Both the position numbers and the translations under genes were made by a program. Shown here piece by piece: positions 1 to 8,720 of a stretch of DNA of 64,000 nt. This stretch comes from Streptomyces sp. KL109B (lineage in GTDB: Bacteria; Actinomycetota; Actinomycetes; Streptomycetales; Streptomycetaceae), in assembly GCF_030766935.1 (NCBI RefSeq), contig NZ_JASERL010000004.1, positions 434,001 to 498,000 on the forward strand. The letters run 5' to 3'. The notes beneath the pieces were generated by a model. It worked only from the letters and a program-made list of their open reading frames with translations, did not search any database and had not been told where the DNA came from. Each line of letters starts with the position of its first letter. The stretch's first letter is position 1.

Positions 1-3000
1 CGTGCGCGCCGACGGCGCGGGCCGCCGCCTCCACCTGCGCGTCGCTCGCGTCGGGGCGGCCGTAGGCGATGGCGTCGCGGATCGTGCCGGGGAAGAGGTA
101 GGCCTCCTGCGGGACGACGCCGAGCCGGTGCCGGTACTCGGTGAGGTCGAACTCGCGCAGGTCGACGCCGTCGGCGGTGACCCGGCCCGCCGTCGGGTCG
201 TAGAACCGGGCGACGAGCTTGACGAGGGTCGACTTGCCCGCGCCGGTCTCGCCGACGAAGGCGACGGTCTGCCCGGCGGGTATGCGCAGCCGTACGTCGC
301 GCAGGGCGACCTCCGGCTTGTCGGCGGAGCCGTACGCGAAGTCGACGTCCTCGAAGGCGAGTTCACCGCGCAGGGACGGTACGTCGAGGGGACGCTCTGC
401 GTTCTTCGTCGACGTCGGCTCGCGCAGCAGTTCCTGGATGCGGCCGAGGGAGACGGTGGCCTGCTGGTAGCCGTCGAAGACCTGGGAGAGCTGCTGCACG
501 GGCGCGAAGAACAGGTCGATGTAGAGGAGGTACGCGACCAGCGCGCCGGTCGTCAGGGTGCCCGCCTCGACGCGGTTCGCGCCCACCGCGAGCACGGCCG
601 CCGTCGCGACCGCCGACAGGAGCTGCACGAACGGGAAGTACACGGAGATCAGCCACTGGCCGCGGATCCGCGCCTTGCGGTAACTGGCGCTGCCCGCCGC
701 GAACTTGGCGCCGCCGTCCTGCTCGCGCCGGAACGCCTGCACGATCCGCAGCCCGGCCACGGTCTCCTGGAGGTCGGCGTTGACGACGGAGATCCGCTCG
801 CGCGCCAGCTCGTACGCCTTGACGCTGGAGCGCCGGAAGAAGAACGTCCCGATGATCAGCGGCGGCAGCGTCGCGAAGACGACGAGCGCGAGCTGTACGT
901 CGATGACGAGCAGCGCGACCATGATGCCGAAGAACGTGACGAGGGAGACGAACGCCGTGACAAGGCCGGTCTGGAGGAACGTCGACAGGGCGTCCACGTC
1001 CGTCGTCATCCGGGTCATGATGCGACCCGTCAACTCCCGCTCGTAGTAGTCGAGTCCGAGCCGCTGGAGCTGGGAGAAAATCTTCAGGCGGAGCGAGTAG
1101 AGGACCCGCTCGCCGGTACGTCCCGTCATCCGGGTCTCGCCGAACTGCGCCGCCCACTGGGCGAGTACGGCGACGAGGGCGAGCGCGGACGCCGCCCACA
1201 CCGCGCCGAGCGCGAGCTGCGTGACGCCCTCGTCGATGCCGTGCCGGATGAGGATCGGAAGCAGCAGGCCCATGCCCGCGTCGACGGCGACGAGCGCGAG
1301 GCTGATGAGCAGCGGCGCCCCGAATCCGCGCAGCAGGCGGCGCAGCCCGTACGACTCCTCGGGAGTGACGGCCTGCCGCTCGTCGATGTCGGGGGTGTCG
1401 GTGGCCGGCGGCAGCGCGTCGACCTGTGCGAGGAGTTCGGGCGTCGCGGGCATTCCGGCGAGCGCGGCGTCCTTCGGCTCGCGGTCGCCCGTCCACAGCC
1501 TGGGGGTGACGCCGCGTTCGGCGTCGAACTCGGCGTCGAGCTCCTCGCGTACGGAGGTGTCGTCGGCGGGCACGTTCGGCTGTACGTGTCCCGGGGAGAC
1601 GCCGCCCAGTTCGTCGGGGTCGGTGAGCAGTCGCCGGTAGAGCGGCGAGCCCGCCTCCAGTTCGGCGTGCGTGCCGATCGCGGCGAGGCGCCCGCCGTCG
1701 AGGACGGCGATGCGGTCGGCGAGGCCGAGCGTGGAGCGGCGGTGCGCGATCAGCAGCGTCGTACGGCCCGCCATCACGTGCGCGAGCGCCTCGTGGATCT
1801 CGTGCTCGACGCGGGCGTCCACGGCGGACGTCGCGTCGTCGAGGACGAGGAGGCGGGGGTCGGTGAGGATGGCGCGGGCGAGCGCGAGGCGCTGGCGCTG
1901 GCCGCCGGAGAGGGTGAGGCCGTGCTCGCCGACCTTGGTGTCGTAGCCCTCCGGCAGGTCCGCGATGAAGCCGTCGGCCTGCGCGGCGCGGGCGGCCCGC
2001 TCGATCTGCTCCTGCGTGGCGTCCGGGAAGCCGTACGCGATGTTGGCGCGCACGGTGTCGGAGAACAGGAACGAGTCCTCGGGCACGAGCCCGATCGCGG
2101 AGCGCAGCGAGCCGGAAGTCAGCTCGCGCACGTCGTGGCCGCCGACGAGGACGGCGCCGTGCGTGGCGTCGTAGAAGCGCGGCAGGAGGAGGGAGACGGT
2201 GGACTTGCCTGAACCGGAGGAGCCGACGACGGCGAGGGTCTCACCGGCGCGGATCTCGAAGGAGAGTCCGTCGAGCACGGGGTGTTCGGCGTCCGCGTAC
2301 GTGAAGGACACGTCGTCGAACTCGACGGTCGCGGGGGCGTCCGCCGGGAGTTCCTTGGTGCCGTCGGTGAGGCTCGGCTCGGTGTCGATCAGTTCCAGTA
2401 CGCGCTCGACGCCCGCCCGCGCCTGCTGCCCCACGGTGAGGACCACGGCCAGCATCCGGACCGGGCCGACGAGCTGGGCGAGGTACGAGGAGAACGCGAC
2501 GAACGTGCCGAGCGTGACCTGCCCGCGCACCGCGAGCCAGCCGCCGAGCGCCAGCATCGCGACCTGCCCGAGCGCGGGCACGGCCTGGAGGGCGGGGGTG
2601 AACTTGGAGTTCATCCGGACGGTGCGAAGCCGCCCCGCGAACAGCTTGCGGCCGACCGCCTTCAGCTTCCCGGTCTCCTGCTCCTCCTGCCCGAACCCCT
2701 TCACGACGCGCACGCCGCTCACGGCCCCGTCGACGACCCCGGCGACGGCGGCGGCCTGCGCCTGCGCGTACCAGGTGGCGGGGTGGAGGCGGGAGCGGCT
2801 GCGCTTGGCGATGAACCAGATCGCGGGCGCCACGGCCAGCGCGACCAGGGTCAGCGGCCACGAAAGCCACGCCATGATCACCAGGGATATGAGGAAGAGC
2901 AGTACGTTCCCGATGGTCATCGGGAGCATGAACAGCAGGCCCTGGATCAGCTGGAGGTCGCTGGTGGCGCGGCCGACGACCTGCCCGGTCGACAGCTCGT

Positions 3001-3331
3001 CCTGACGCCGCCCGTCGAGCCGGGTGATCGACCCGTACATCTCGGTGCGCAGGTCGTGCTGGACGTCGAGGGCGAGCCGGCCGCCGTAGTAGCGGCGGAT
3101 GAAGGCGAGTACGTAGACGACGACGGCCGCGCCTATGAGGGCGCCCGCCCACACGGCCATGGACCGGGAGTGGTTCCCGATCACGTCGTCGATGATCACC
3201 TTCGTGATCAGCGGGACGAGCGCCATGACGCCCATGCCGCCGAGCGAGGCGCCGAGGGCGAGTACGACGTCCTTGGGATAGCGCCACGCGTATCCCGCCA
3301 GCCGTTTCGCCCAGCCCCGTTGCTCCGCCAC
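1..3331 (-). CDS. fused two-half ABC exporter (partial, C-terminus beyond window)
   Basis: One continuous reading frame encodes two complete membrane-plus-ATPase halves of an ABC-type exporter, ending at the window edge after about 1,110 residues. Half 1 has an ABC_membrane domain (roughly residues 15-300), then an ATPase with Walker A GSSGSGKST (about 370-378) and signature LSGGQ. Half 2 has a second membrane domain and Walker A GETGAGKST (about 1027-1035). Its signature and Walker B lie outside the window. The first ATPase has LDDATSAVD, so the usual catalytic Glu after Walker B is Asp. That pattern is typical of asymmetric exporters with one degenerate site. A GTG start is chosen because GGAGGCGAAGG sits just upstream; another GTG lies 7 codons earlier. 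The gene is 63 bases downstream of the phytase-like gene on the same strand. The substrate (drug or lipid) cannot be told from sequence. Confidence 0.9.
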   Translation of the reverse strand, partial: MAEQRGWAKRLAGYAWRYPKDVVLALGASLGGMGVMALVPLITKVIIDDVIGNHSRSMAVWAGALIGAAVVVYVLAFIRRYYGGRLALDVQHDLRTEMYGSITRLDGRRQDELSTGQVVGRATSDLQLIQGLLFMLPMTIGNVLLFLISLVIMAWLSWPLTLVALAVAPAIWFIAKRSRSRLHPATWYAQAQAAAVAGVVDGAVSGVRVVKGFGQEEQETGKLKAVGRKLFAGRLRTVRMNSKFTPALQAVPALGQVAMLALGGWLAVRGQVTLGTFVAFSSYLAQLVGPVRMLAVVLTVGQQARAGVERVLELIDTEPSLTDGTKELPADAPATVEFDDVSFTYADAEHPVLDGLSFEIRAGETLAVVGSSGSGKSTVSLLLPRFYDATHGAVLVGGHDVRELTSGSLRSAIGLVPEDSFLFSDTVRANIAYGFPDATQEQIERAARAAQADGFIADLPEGYDTKVGEHGLTLSGGQRQRLALARAILTDPRLLVLDDATSAVDARVEHEIHEALAHVMAGRTTLLIAHRRSTLGLADRIAVLDGGRLAAIGTHAELEAGSPLYRRLLTDPDELGGVSPGHVQPNVPADDTSVREELDAEFDAERGVTPRLWTGDREPKDAALAGMPATPELLAQVDALPPATDTPDIDERQAVTPEESYGLRRLLRGFGAPLLISLALVAVDAGMGLLLPILIRHGIDEGVTQLALGAVWAASALALVAVLAQWAAQFGETRMTGRTGERVLYSLRLKIFSQLQRLGLDYYERELTGRIMTRMTTDVDALSTFLQTGLVTAFVSLVTFFGIMVALLVIDVQLALVVFATLPPLIIGTFFFRRSSVKAYELARERISVVNADLQETVAGLRIVQAFRREQDGGAKFAAGSASYRKARIRGQWLISVYFPFVQLLSAVATAAVLAVGANRVEAGTLTTGALVAYLLYIDLFFAPVQQLSQVFDGYQQATVSLGRIQELLREPTSTKNAERPLDVPSLRGELAFEDVDFAYGSADKPEVALRDVRLRIPAGQTVAFVGETGAGKSTLVKLVARFYDPTAGRVTADGVDLREFDLTEYRHRLGVVPQEAYLFPGTIRDAIAYGRPDASDAQVEAAARAVGAH

Positions 3332-3394
3332 GCCTTCGCCTCCACGACTCACCTGCTGCTCTGCCGTGGAGGCCAACGCGGGCGCGAGCGGATT

Positions 3395-4447
3395 TCATTC
3401 CGCTGTAACAATCCGTAGCGAGTAGAAGCGGGTGATCTGGGTGGCGCTCTGGTTGTCGTCGCTGGCGAGGAGGAGGTTCAGGGCGCCGTGCGGGCCGCGC
3501 CCCGTGGCGCCCGTGACCGTCATCGCCTCGATGTTGTCGAGGATCGGGTTCGGCTGGGGCTGGTGGGCGGGGGCGCCGAGGGACGGGCAGTTTGCGAGGT
3601 CGGCGAGGAGCGTCTTGTGGGCGAGGCGGGTGCCTTCCTCCTGTCCCGTGAGGGTGTCGATGCCGGAGGTGTCCGAGGCGCCGCGCAGATCGGCGGCGTA
3701 CAGCCGGATGGTGTTGCCGACACCTGAGGTGAAGCCGCGTTCCAGGACGAGGAGGCGGCCGTCGGGGGCCGCGGTGACCTCGGAGATCCCGAGGTTCGGG
3801 TCGGCGCGGTAGCCGTACTGGGCGGCGGGCGCGAAGGAGCCGGCTGGCGTGCGCCGCCAGGTCTGGAGCCGGTTGACGGTGTCGCCGGTGAGCGGGGCCT
3901 CCATGGAGGCGAGGAGGGTGCGGCCGCCGGGGAGGAGGGTGAGGCCCTCGAACGAGGCGTTGGAGCGGGCCCTTTCCGTCAGCGGGGCCGGGACCGGGAG
4001 GCGGTCGAGGATGTGGGCGCCCGAGCGGTCGTAGCGGCGGATGGAGGGCTCGGTCTCGGACGTGACGAGGTACGTGCCGTCGCGGTCGACGGCCAGGCCC
4101 TCGGAGTCGAGCGCGGCGCCCTGCTCGTCGGCGAGCGGTACGACGGAGCGGGGCGCGAGCGGGTCCCGGTCGCGGGGGTCCCGGTCGAGGGTGAACAGGG
4201 ACGAGCGGTCGGAGAGCGCGGCGAGGCGCCCGCCCCGATCGACGGCGAGCGCGGAGATGTTGCCGACGAAGGTGTTGTCGTACGTCGTCTTGTCGAGGGC
4301 GTCGGAGTATCCGGTGAGGGAGACGGACGGGGAGCAGTTCCCGACGGCGGTGCCGGTGGCCCCGTGCGCCGGGGCCGCGAGGGTCAGGCAGGCGGCGGTG
4401 AGGGCGACGGTGGCGGCGAGTACGGAGGGTGCTGATCTGCGCGACAT
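3395..4447 (-). CDS. secreted esterase-like/phytase-like family protein
   Basis: A 350-residue exported protein starting MSRRSAPSV. A classic signal peptide has a hydrophobic stretch from about residue 8 and probable cleavage after APAHG-A. The mature part resembles the phytase-like (esterase-like activity of phytase) family, a beta-propeller-type fold that often occurs as a secreted protein in Streptomyces. Visible family-like stretches are FVGNISALAVDRGGRLAALSDR and a central segment on scoring tracks, ending ITRFYSLRIVTAE. An in-frame upstream extension exists but would bury the signal peptide, so the ATG directly before it is used. The true enzymatic activity is not established by the family name. 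It may be co-transcribed with the ABC exporter that follows on the same strand. Confidence 0.82.
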   Translation of the reverse strand: MSRRSAPSVLAATVALTAACLTLAAPAHGATGTAVGNCSPSVSLTGYSDALDKTTYDNTFVGNISALAVDRGGRLAALSDRSSLFTLDRDPRDRDPLAPRSVVPLADEQGAALDSEGLAVDRDGTYLVTSETEPSIRRYDRSGAHILDRLPVPAPLTERARSNASFEGLTLLPGGRTLLASMEAPLTGDTVNRLQTWRRTPAGSFAPAAQYGYRADPNLGISEVTAAPDGRLLVLERGFTSGVGNTIRLYAADLRGASDTSGIDTLTGQEEGTRLAHKTLLADLANCPSLGAPAHQPQPNPILDNIEAMTVTGATGRGPHGALNLLLASDDNQSATQITRFYSLRIVTAE

Positions 4448-4494
4448 GGCGTCACGGTAGGGCGGGGCCGGCGACGGCCGGGCGGACTTTTCCT

Positions 4495-4533
4495 GAACGA
4501 TGCGGGGCGCCTTCCGCGAACGGTGCAGGGCGC
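4495..4533. repeat. 16-bp direct repeat, period 23, in a divergent promoter region
   Basis: GAACGATGCGGGGCGC and GAACGGTGCAGGGCGC (14 of 16 identical) lie 23 bases apart between the divergently read phytase-like gene and the glycosyltransferase gene. The two-helical-turn spacing would suit a dimeric regulator binding one face of the DNA. No known operator consensus is recognised. Confidence 0.5.
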
Positions 4534-4613
4534 GGGGCGGTTTCCACAGGTGGCGCCAAGCTTCGGCACAGCGCGCGCCCACCGGAGCCGTGCACGGTGC
4601 AGTGGTGACCTCC

Positions 4614-6941
4614 ATGACCGATACGCATTCCGACGCACCCGCACCCGAGCCACCGGTGGAACCGCCGGCCGAGCGCCGCACGCCGCGCTGGTCGCTGCCC
4701 GCGCTGCTCGCGATCCTCGTGCTCGCCGGGGTGCTGTACGCCTGGAACCTCTCCTCCTCCGGCCTCAACAGCTTCTACAGCGCCGCCGTCTACAGCGGCA
4801 CGCAGAGCTGGAAGGCATGGTTCTTCGGCTCGATCGACGCGGGCAACTTCCTGACCGTGGACAAGCCGCCGTTCTCCCTGATGACGATGGGCCTGTCCTG
4901 CCGCGTCTTCGGCTTCGGCACCTGGCAGATGATGCTCCCGCAGGTCGCCGCCGCCCTCGGCGCGATCTGGATCCTGCACTCCTCCGTGAAGCGGGTGTGG
5001 GGCCATGCGGCCGCCGCGATCGCCGCGCTGGTCCTGGCGCTGACCCCGATCACCGTCGCCATCAACCGGGACAACAACCCGGACACCCTGCTGGTGCTGC
5101 TGATGGTGGGCGGCGCGGCCCTCGCGCTGCGCGCCACCCGCAACGGACGGCTGCTGCCGCTGCTCGGGTCCGCGGCGTGCTTCGGCTTCGCCTTCAACAC
5201 GAAGATGCTCCAGGGCTACATCGCGCTGCCCGCGGTCTTCGCCGTGTACGTGTACGCGTCCCACCTGGGCTGGGGCAGGAAGGTCCGCAACCTGGCGCTG
5301 GCCGCCGTGGTGCTCGTGGTCACCAGCTTCTGGTGGGCCACCGCCGTCTCCCTCGTGCCCGCCGACTCCCGCCCCTACATCGGCGGTTCGACGGACGGCA
5401 CGGCCTGGGACCTGATCATGGGCTACAACGGCTTCGGCCGGATCCTCGGCGGCGAGGGCAACGGCGGGGGCGGTGGCGGCGGAGGCGGCGGCTTCTCCGG
5501 CGCGGCGGGCCTCGGCCGGCTGTTCAACGACACGCTCGGCGGGCAGATCTCGTGGCTGATCCCGTTCGCGGTGATCGCGCTCGTCGGCGGCCTGGTGCTG
5601 TGCGGACGCGCGCCGCGCACCGACCTCACGCGGGCCGCGCTCGTGCTGTGGGGCGGCTGGCTGGTGCTGCACTACGTCACGTTCGCGACGGCCGAGGGCA
5701 CCATGCACCCGTACTACACGACCGCGGTCGCGCCCGGCATCGCGGCGCTGTGCGGGGGCGGCGGCGTGATGCTGCTGCGCGCGTTCCGCACGGACAAGCG
5801 GTGGGCGTGGGTGCTGCCGGTCGCGCTCGCTGTCACAGGGGTGTGGGCCATCGTGCTGCTGCGCCGCGCCTCCGGCTGGAACGGGTGGCTGTGGCCGGTG
5901 ATCGCGCTCGTCATGGCGCTCGCCCTCGCGGGTCTGCTGCTCTTCCGTACGGCTTCGGGGCGGCGGCTGCGGCTGTTCGCGGCGGCCGTGGCGGCGGCGG
6001 TCGTCGCGTCGGTGGCGGGCCCGGCGGCGTACTCCTTCTCCGCGACGTTCTCCTCCGGTGCGGCCGGCGGCATGGGCGGCTCCAACCCGACGGCCGGGCC
6101 CTCGACGGGCGGCGGCATGGGCGGTCCCGGTGGGGGCGGTGGCCCCGGTGGCGGTCGCGGCGGATTCCCCGGTGGGGGCGAGATGCCGGGGGGCGGTACG
6201 CGGCCGGGTGGCGGGTCGCAGCAAGGCGGCGGCTCCCAGCAAGGCGGCGGGTCGCAGCAAGGCGGCGGTTCGCAGCAGGGCGGCGGTGAGATGCCCGGCG
6301 GGGGCTCGATGCCGGGTGGCGGACAGGCTCCCGGTGGCGGCCAGGCGCCCGAGGGCGGCTTCCCGGGTGGCGGTGAGATGCCCGGCGGCCAGGGCGACGG
6401 CGAGCAGAACTCCGACTCCGGCAAGCAGGACACCGGCAAGCAGGAATCCGGCAAGCAGGAATCCGGGCGCCAGGGCGGCGGCGGCATGCGCGGGGGCCCC
6501 GGCGGCATGGGCGGCGTCGACAGCGACCTGATCTCGTACCTGGAAAAGCACCAGGACGGCGCCAAGTGGCTGCTCGCGGTGTCCAATTCGCAGTCCGCCG
6601 CACAGGTCATCCTCAGCACCAAGAAGCCCGTCATCTCGATGTACGGCTTCACCGGCTCCGACAAGGGCATGACCGTCGCCAAGCTCAAGAAGCTGGTCAA
6701 GAGCGGCCAGTTGCACTACATCCAGGTCGGCGAGGGCGGCATGGGCGGCCCCATGGGCGGCGGCAACGACGTCAGCTCCGCGGTCACCAAGTGGGTGAAG
6801 AAGCACGGGACGGCGGTGAAGGAGAGCGCGTACAAGAAGAGCGGCACGAGCAAGTCGTCCGACTCCTCGAACTCGCAGTCCTCGCAGTCCTCGCAGTCCT
6901 CGCAGTCCCTCTACCGCCTGGACCCGTCCGACGTCACCTGA
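4614..6941 (+). CDS. ArnT/PMT-type membrane glycosyltransferase (GT39-like) with glycine-rich inserts
   Basis: A 775-residue polytopic membrane protein of the dolichyl-phosphate-mannose/ArnT glycosyltransferase superfamily, which transfers sugars from polyprenyl-phosphate donors on the outer membrane face. Diagnostic pieces are FYSAAVYSG, the DKPPFSLM motif after the first membrane segment, and NRDNNPDTLLVLLMVGG. About a dozen hydrophobic segments fill residues 25-480. A run of glycines interrupts the first large loop. A very long Gly/Gln/Ser region follows the last membrane segment (about 485-630), with repeated GGGSQQ units. It ends in a folded domain (HQDGAKWLLAVSNSQSAAQVILSTKK) typical of YkcB-like members, then a SQSSQSSQS tail. 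The start is uncertain: a GTG three codons upstream is also possible and neither has a strong ribosome site. The stop overlaps the convergent XRE gene by 8 bases. Confidence 0.88.
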   Translation: MTDTHSDAPAPEPPVEPPAERRTPRWSLPALLAILVLAGVLYAWNLSSSGLNSFYSAAVYSGTQSWKAWFFGSIDAGNFLTVDKPPFSLMTMGLSCRVFGFGTWQMMLPQVAAALGAIWILHSSVKRVWGHAAAAIAALVLALTPITVAINRDNNPDTLLVLLMVGGAALALRATRNGRLLPLLGSAACFGFAFNTKMLQGYIALPAVFAVYVYASHLGWGRKVRNLALAAVVLVVTSFWWATAVSLVPADSRPYIGGSTDGTAWDLIMGYNGFGRILGGEGNGGGGGGGGGGFSGAAGLGRLFNDTLGGQISWLIPFAVIALVGGLVLCGRAPRTDLTRAALVLWGGWLVLHYVTFATAEGTMHPYYTTAVAPGIAALCGGGGVMLLRAFRTDKRWAWVLPVALAVTGVWAIVLLRRASGWNGWLWPVIALVMALALAGLLLFRTASGRRLRLFAAAVAAAVVASVAGPAAYSFSATFSSGAAGGMGGSNPTAGPSTGGGMGGPGGGGGPGGGRGGFPGGGEMPGGGTRPGGGSQQGGGSQQGGGSQQGGGSQQGGGEMPGGGSMPGGGQAPGGGQAPEGGFPGGGEMPGGQGDGEQNSDSGKQDTGKQESGKQESGRQGGGGMRGGPGGMGGVDSDLISYLEKHQDGAKWLLAVSNSQSAAQVILSTKKPVISMYGFTGSDKGMTVAKLKKLVKSGQLHYIQVGEGGMGGPMGGGNDVSSAVTKWVKKHGTAVKESAYKKSGTSKSSDSSNSQSSQSSQSSQSLYRLDPSDVT

Positions 6942-7749
6942 AGCAGCGCCGCTCCCCGCCCCGCACCAGGCACACCCGCACCTGGTCGAGGTCCTCCGTG
7001 CCGATCCCGATCATCGGGGTCGGCACGGAGCGTTCGGCGTCCAAGTGGTCCTGGACGACGGCGTGTTGGACCTTGCCGTGCGGAGCCAGGACCTCGATCC
7101 GGTCACCCACCTTCCCGAGGTCGATGCGCGCCCACACGGCGCGGCACGCGGCCCCGTACCTGACCTTGACGACGGTGTTCCCGGCGGGCTGCCACCGGCC
7201 GAGGGTCCTGGGCACGGGATCGATGCCGCAGAGGAACTGCTCCGGGTCCTTTCCGGTGCAGTCGGCGCCGTGACACCCCTTGGCCTGCGAGGCATGGGTG
7301 ACGTCGGCCTTCGAAGGCCCCCCGTCCCGCTCCCCCGCGGTCAACACCCCCACGGTCCCCGCCGCCAGAGCCACCACCCCGGCGACGGCCACGGCGACCA
7401 GCACACCGGGGTGCGCCCTGCGCCAGAACGGCGGACGCGGCTCCGGCGGCTGCTCGACCGGCGGCCGGGGCCGGGGCGCGGCGGCGCGACCGCTCCACGC
7501 CCCGTCCGCCAGCTCCCACAGCGCGAGTGCCCTCCTCGGCGGACGCCCCGCGAGCGCACACAGTTCCTCGACGGCCTGCCGCGGCGGCAGGGTCTTCCCG
7601 TTGAGGTAACGCTCCCAAGAGGACTTGCTGTACGGGGTCTTGGCGGCGAGCGCCGCGAGGCTGAGCCCCGTGTCGGCGCGCGCCTCGCGGAGCGCTTCGA
7701 CGAGCCGCTCGACCTCCGCTGCCTCCGCTTTCTCGCCGACCGATGTCAT
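6934..7749 (-). CDS. XRE-family transmembrane regulator with extracellular DUF2690 domain
   Basis: A 271-residue protein. Its N-terminal helix-turn-helix (about residues 10-70, including LSLAALAAKTPYSKSSWERY) resembles XRE-type DNA binding. A proline-rich linker is followed by one membrane segment (about 140-165, LVAVAVAGVVALAAG). The outside domain has paired cysteines, CHGADCTGKDPEQFLCG and YGAACRAVWARI, matching DUF2690. The topology (DNA-binding inside, sensor outside) suggests a one-component transmembrane regulator; that is inference. Its ATG overlaps the stop of the upstream paralogue (ATGA), so the two are translationally coupled. The ligand is unknown. Confidence 0.85.
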   Translation of the reverse strand: MTSVGEKAEAAEVERLVEALREARADTGLSLAALAAKTPYSKSSWERYLNGKTLPPRQAVEELCALAGRPPRRALALWELADGAWSGRAAAPRPRPPVEQPPEPRPPFWRRAHPGVLVAVAVAGVVALAAGTVGVLTAGERDGGPSKADVTHASQAKGCHGADCTGKDPEQFLCGIDPVPRTLGRWQPAGNTVVKVRYGAACRAVWARIDLGKVGDRIEVLAPHGKVQHAVVQDHLDAERSVPTPMIGIGTEDLDQVRVCLVRGGERRCFR

Positions 7750-8510
7750 CGCCGCAACACCCGCCAGGTGTCCTCGCCGACCACGCCGTCCCGGGCGAGG
7801 TCGTAGCGCGCCTGTATCCGTTTCACGGCGCGTTCGGTCTTCGGCCCGAAGAACCCGTCGGCGATGCCGGCCGGGAAGCCGTGCTCGCGCAACAGGCACT
7901 GCGCCTCGACGACGCGCCACTGGGCGGACTGCGAACCGATGAGCCCGGTGCGGGTCCTGCTGTACCCGGCGTACAGCCGTCCGTCGTCGGCCCTGTGCAC
8001 CTTGCAGGGGTGGTCGACCCCGGCCTTGAACACGAACGTGCTTGTGGGGCCCGCCTGTTGGGCGTGCCCCGCGGCCCCGGCGCCACCGCCGGAACCGGAG
8101 TCCCAGGGCCTGGCGATCACCAGTGCGAGCGCGACCACGACGACAACGGCCGCCACGAGCACGCTCGCGACGACGGCGAAGCTCCCCCGCGAGGGCTCAC
8201 CCCCGCCGCCGTCCGCCTCCGGTACGCCGCTCTCCTCCGGTGGTACGTCACCGGGTTCGGCCGCGACCTCGTGCAGCGCGAGCAGCCGTTCCACGTCGCC
8301 GCCGCAGACTTCGACGAACGCCGCGACGGCCGAACGGGGCGGCAGGGCCTTTCCGTTGAGATAGCGGTCCCACGACGAGCGGCTGTATCCGGTGCGTACG
8401 GCGACCGTGCGCAGGGTGAGTCCGCTGTGGTCCTTGATCCGGCGGAGCTGAACGGCGAGCCGGCGCCGCCGCGGATCCATGGTTACGGGCAGTTCTTTCC
8501 AACGAGACAT
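7746..8510 (-). CDS. XRE-family transmembrane regulator with extracellular peptidoglycan-binding domain
   Basis: A 254-residue paralogue of the following gene. The N-terminal XRE-like helix-turn-helix (LTLRTVAVRTGYSRSSWDRYLNGKALPP) is nearly the same as the neighbour's KTPYSKSSWERYLNGKTLPP. It has an acidic/Gly linker, one strong membrane segment (about residues 120-145), and an extracytoplasmic end carrying a PG_binding_1-like repeat (GIADGFFGPKTERAVKRIQ, then DGVVGEDTWRVL). The start ATG has an excellent GGAGGGGGA site. The gene is divergent from the secreted nuclease and first in a two-gene coupled unit. A role in sensing wall fragments and regulating transcription is plausible but inferred. 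Confidence 0.85.
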   Translation of the reverse strand: MSRWKELPVTMDPRRRRLAVQLRRIKDHSGLTLRTVAVRTGYSRSSWDRYLNGKALPPRSAVAAFVEVCGGDVERLLALHEVAAEPGDVPPEESGVPEADGGGGEPSRGSFAVVASVLVAAVVVVVALALVIARPWDSGSGGGAGAAGHAQQAGPTSTFVFKAGVDHPCKVHRADDGRLYAGYSRTRTGLIGSQSAQWRVVEAQCLLREHGFPAGIADGFFGPKTERAVKRIQARYDLARDGVVGEDTWRVLRR

Positions 8511-8720
8511 GGTCCCCCTCCATGTCGCTTTCGTCCCACTGGATAAGGATGCCCCGGAAATCGCCTCCAGTTCCCGCCGACGGCCAACCACCGCCCGATC
8601 GAGGGTAGTTGTCGCAGGACGACACCGAATCGACGCATCACGTTCACCCAATCCGCCACGTCGCCGTGCCACGCTCCCCGTTACCCCATTCAACTCGCGT
8701 AGAACGGACGGACACCCCAC

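Noticed and set aside
2..2212. A 736-codon open frame on the plus strand
   Set aside because: It is the opposite-strand shadow of the ABC exporter, whose minus-strand frame has Walker A, signature and membrane domains. High GC content produces such long shadows throughout the window.
8642..8650. GTTCACCCA as a PHO box half before the secreted nuclease
   Set aside because: Only one unit matches; the adjacent 11 bases do not form the second direct repeat needed for PhoP binding.
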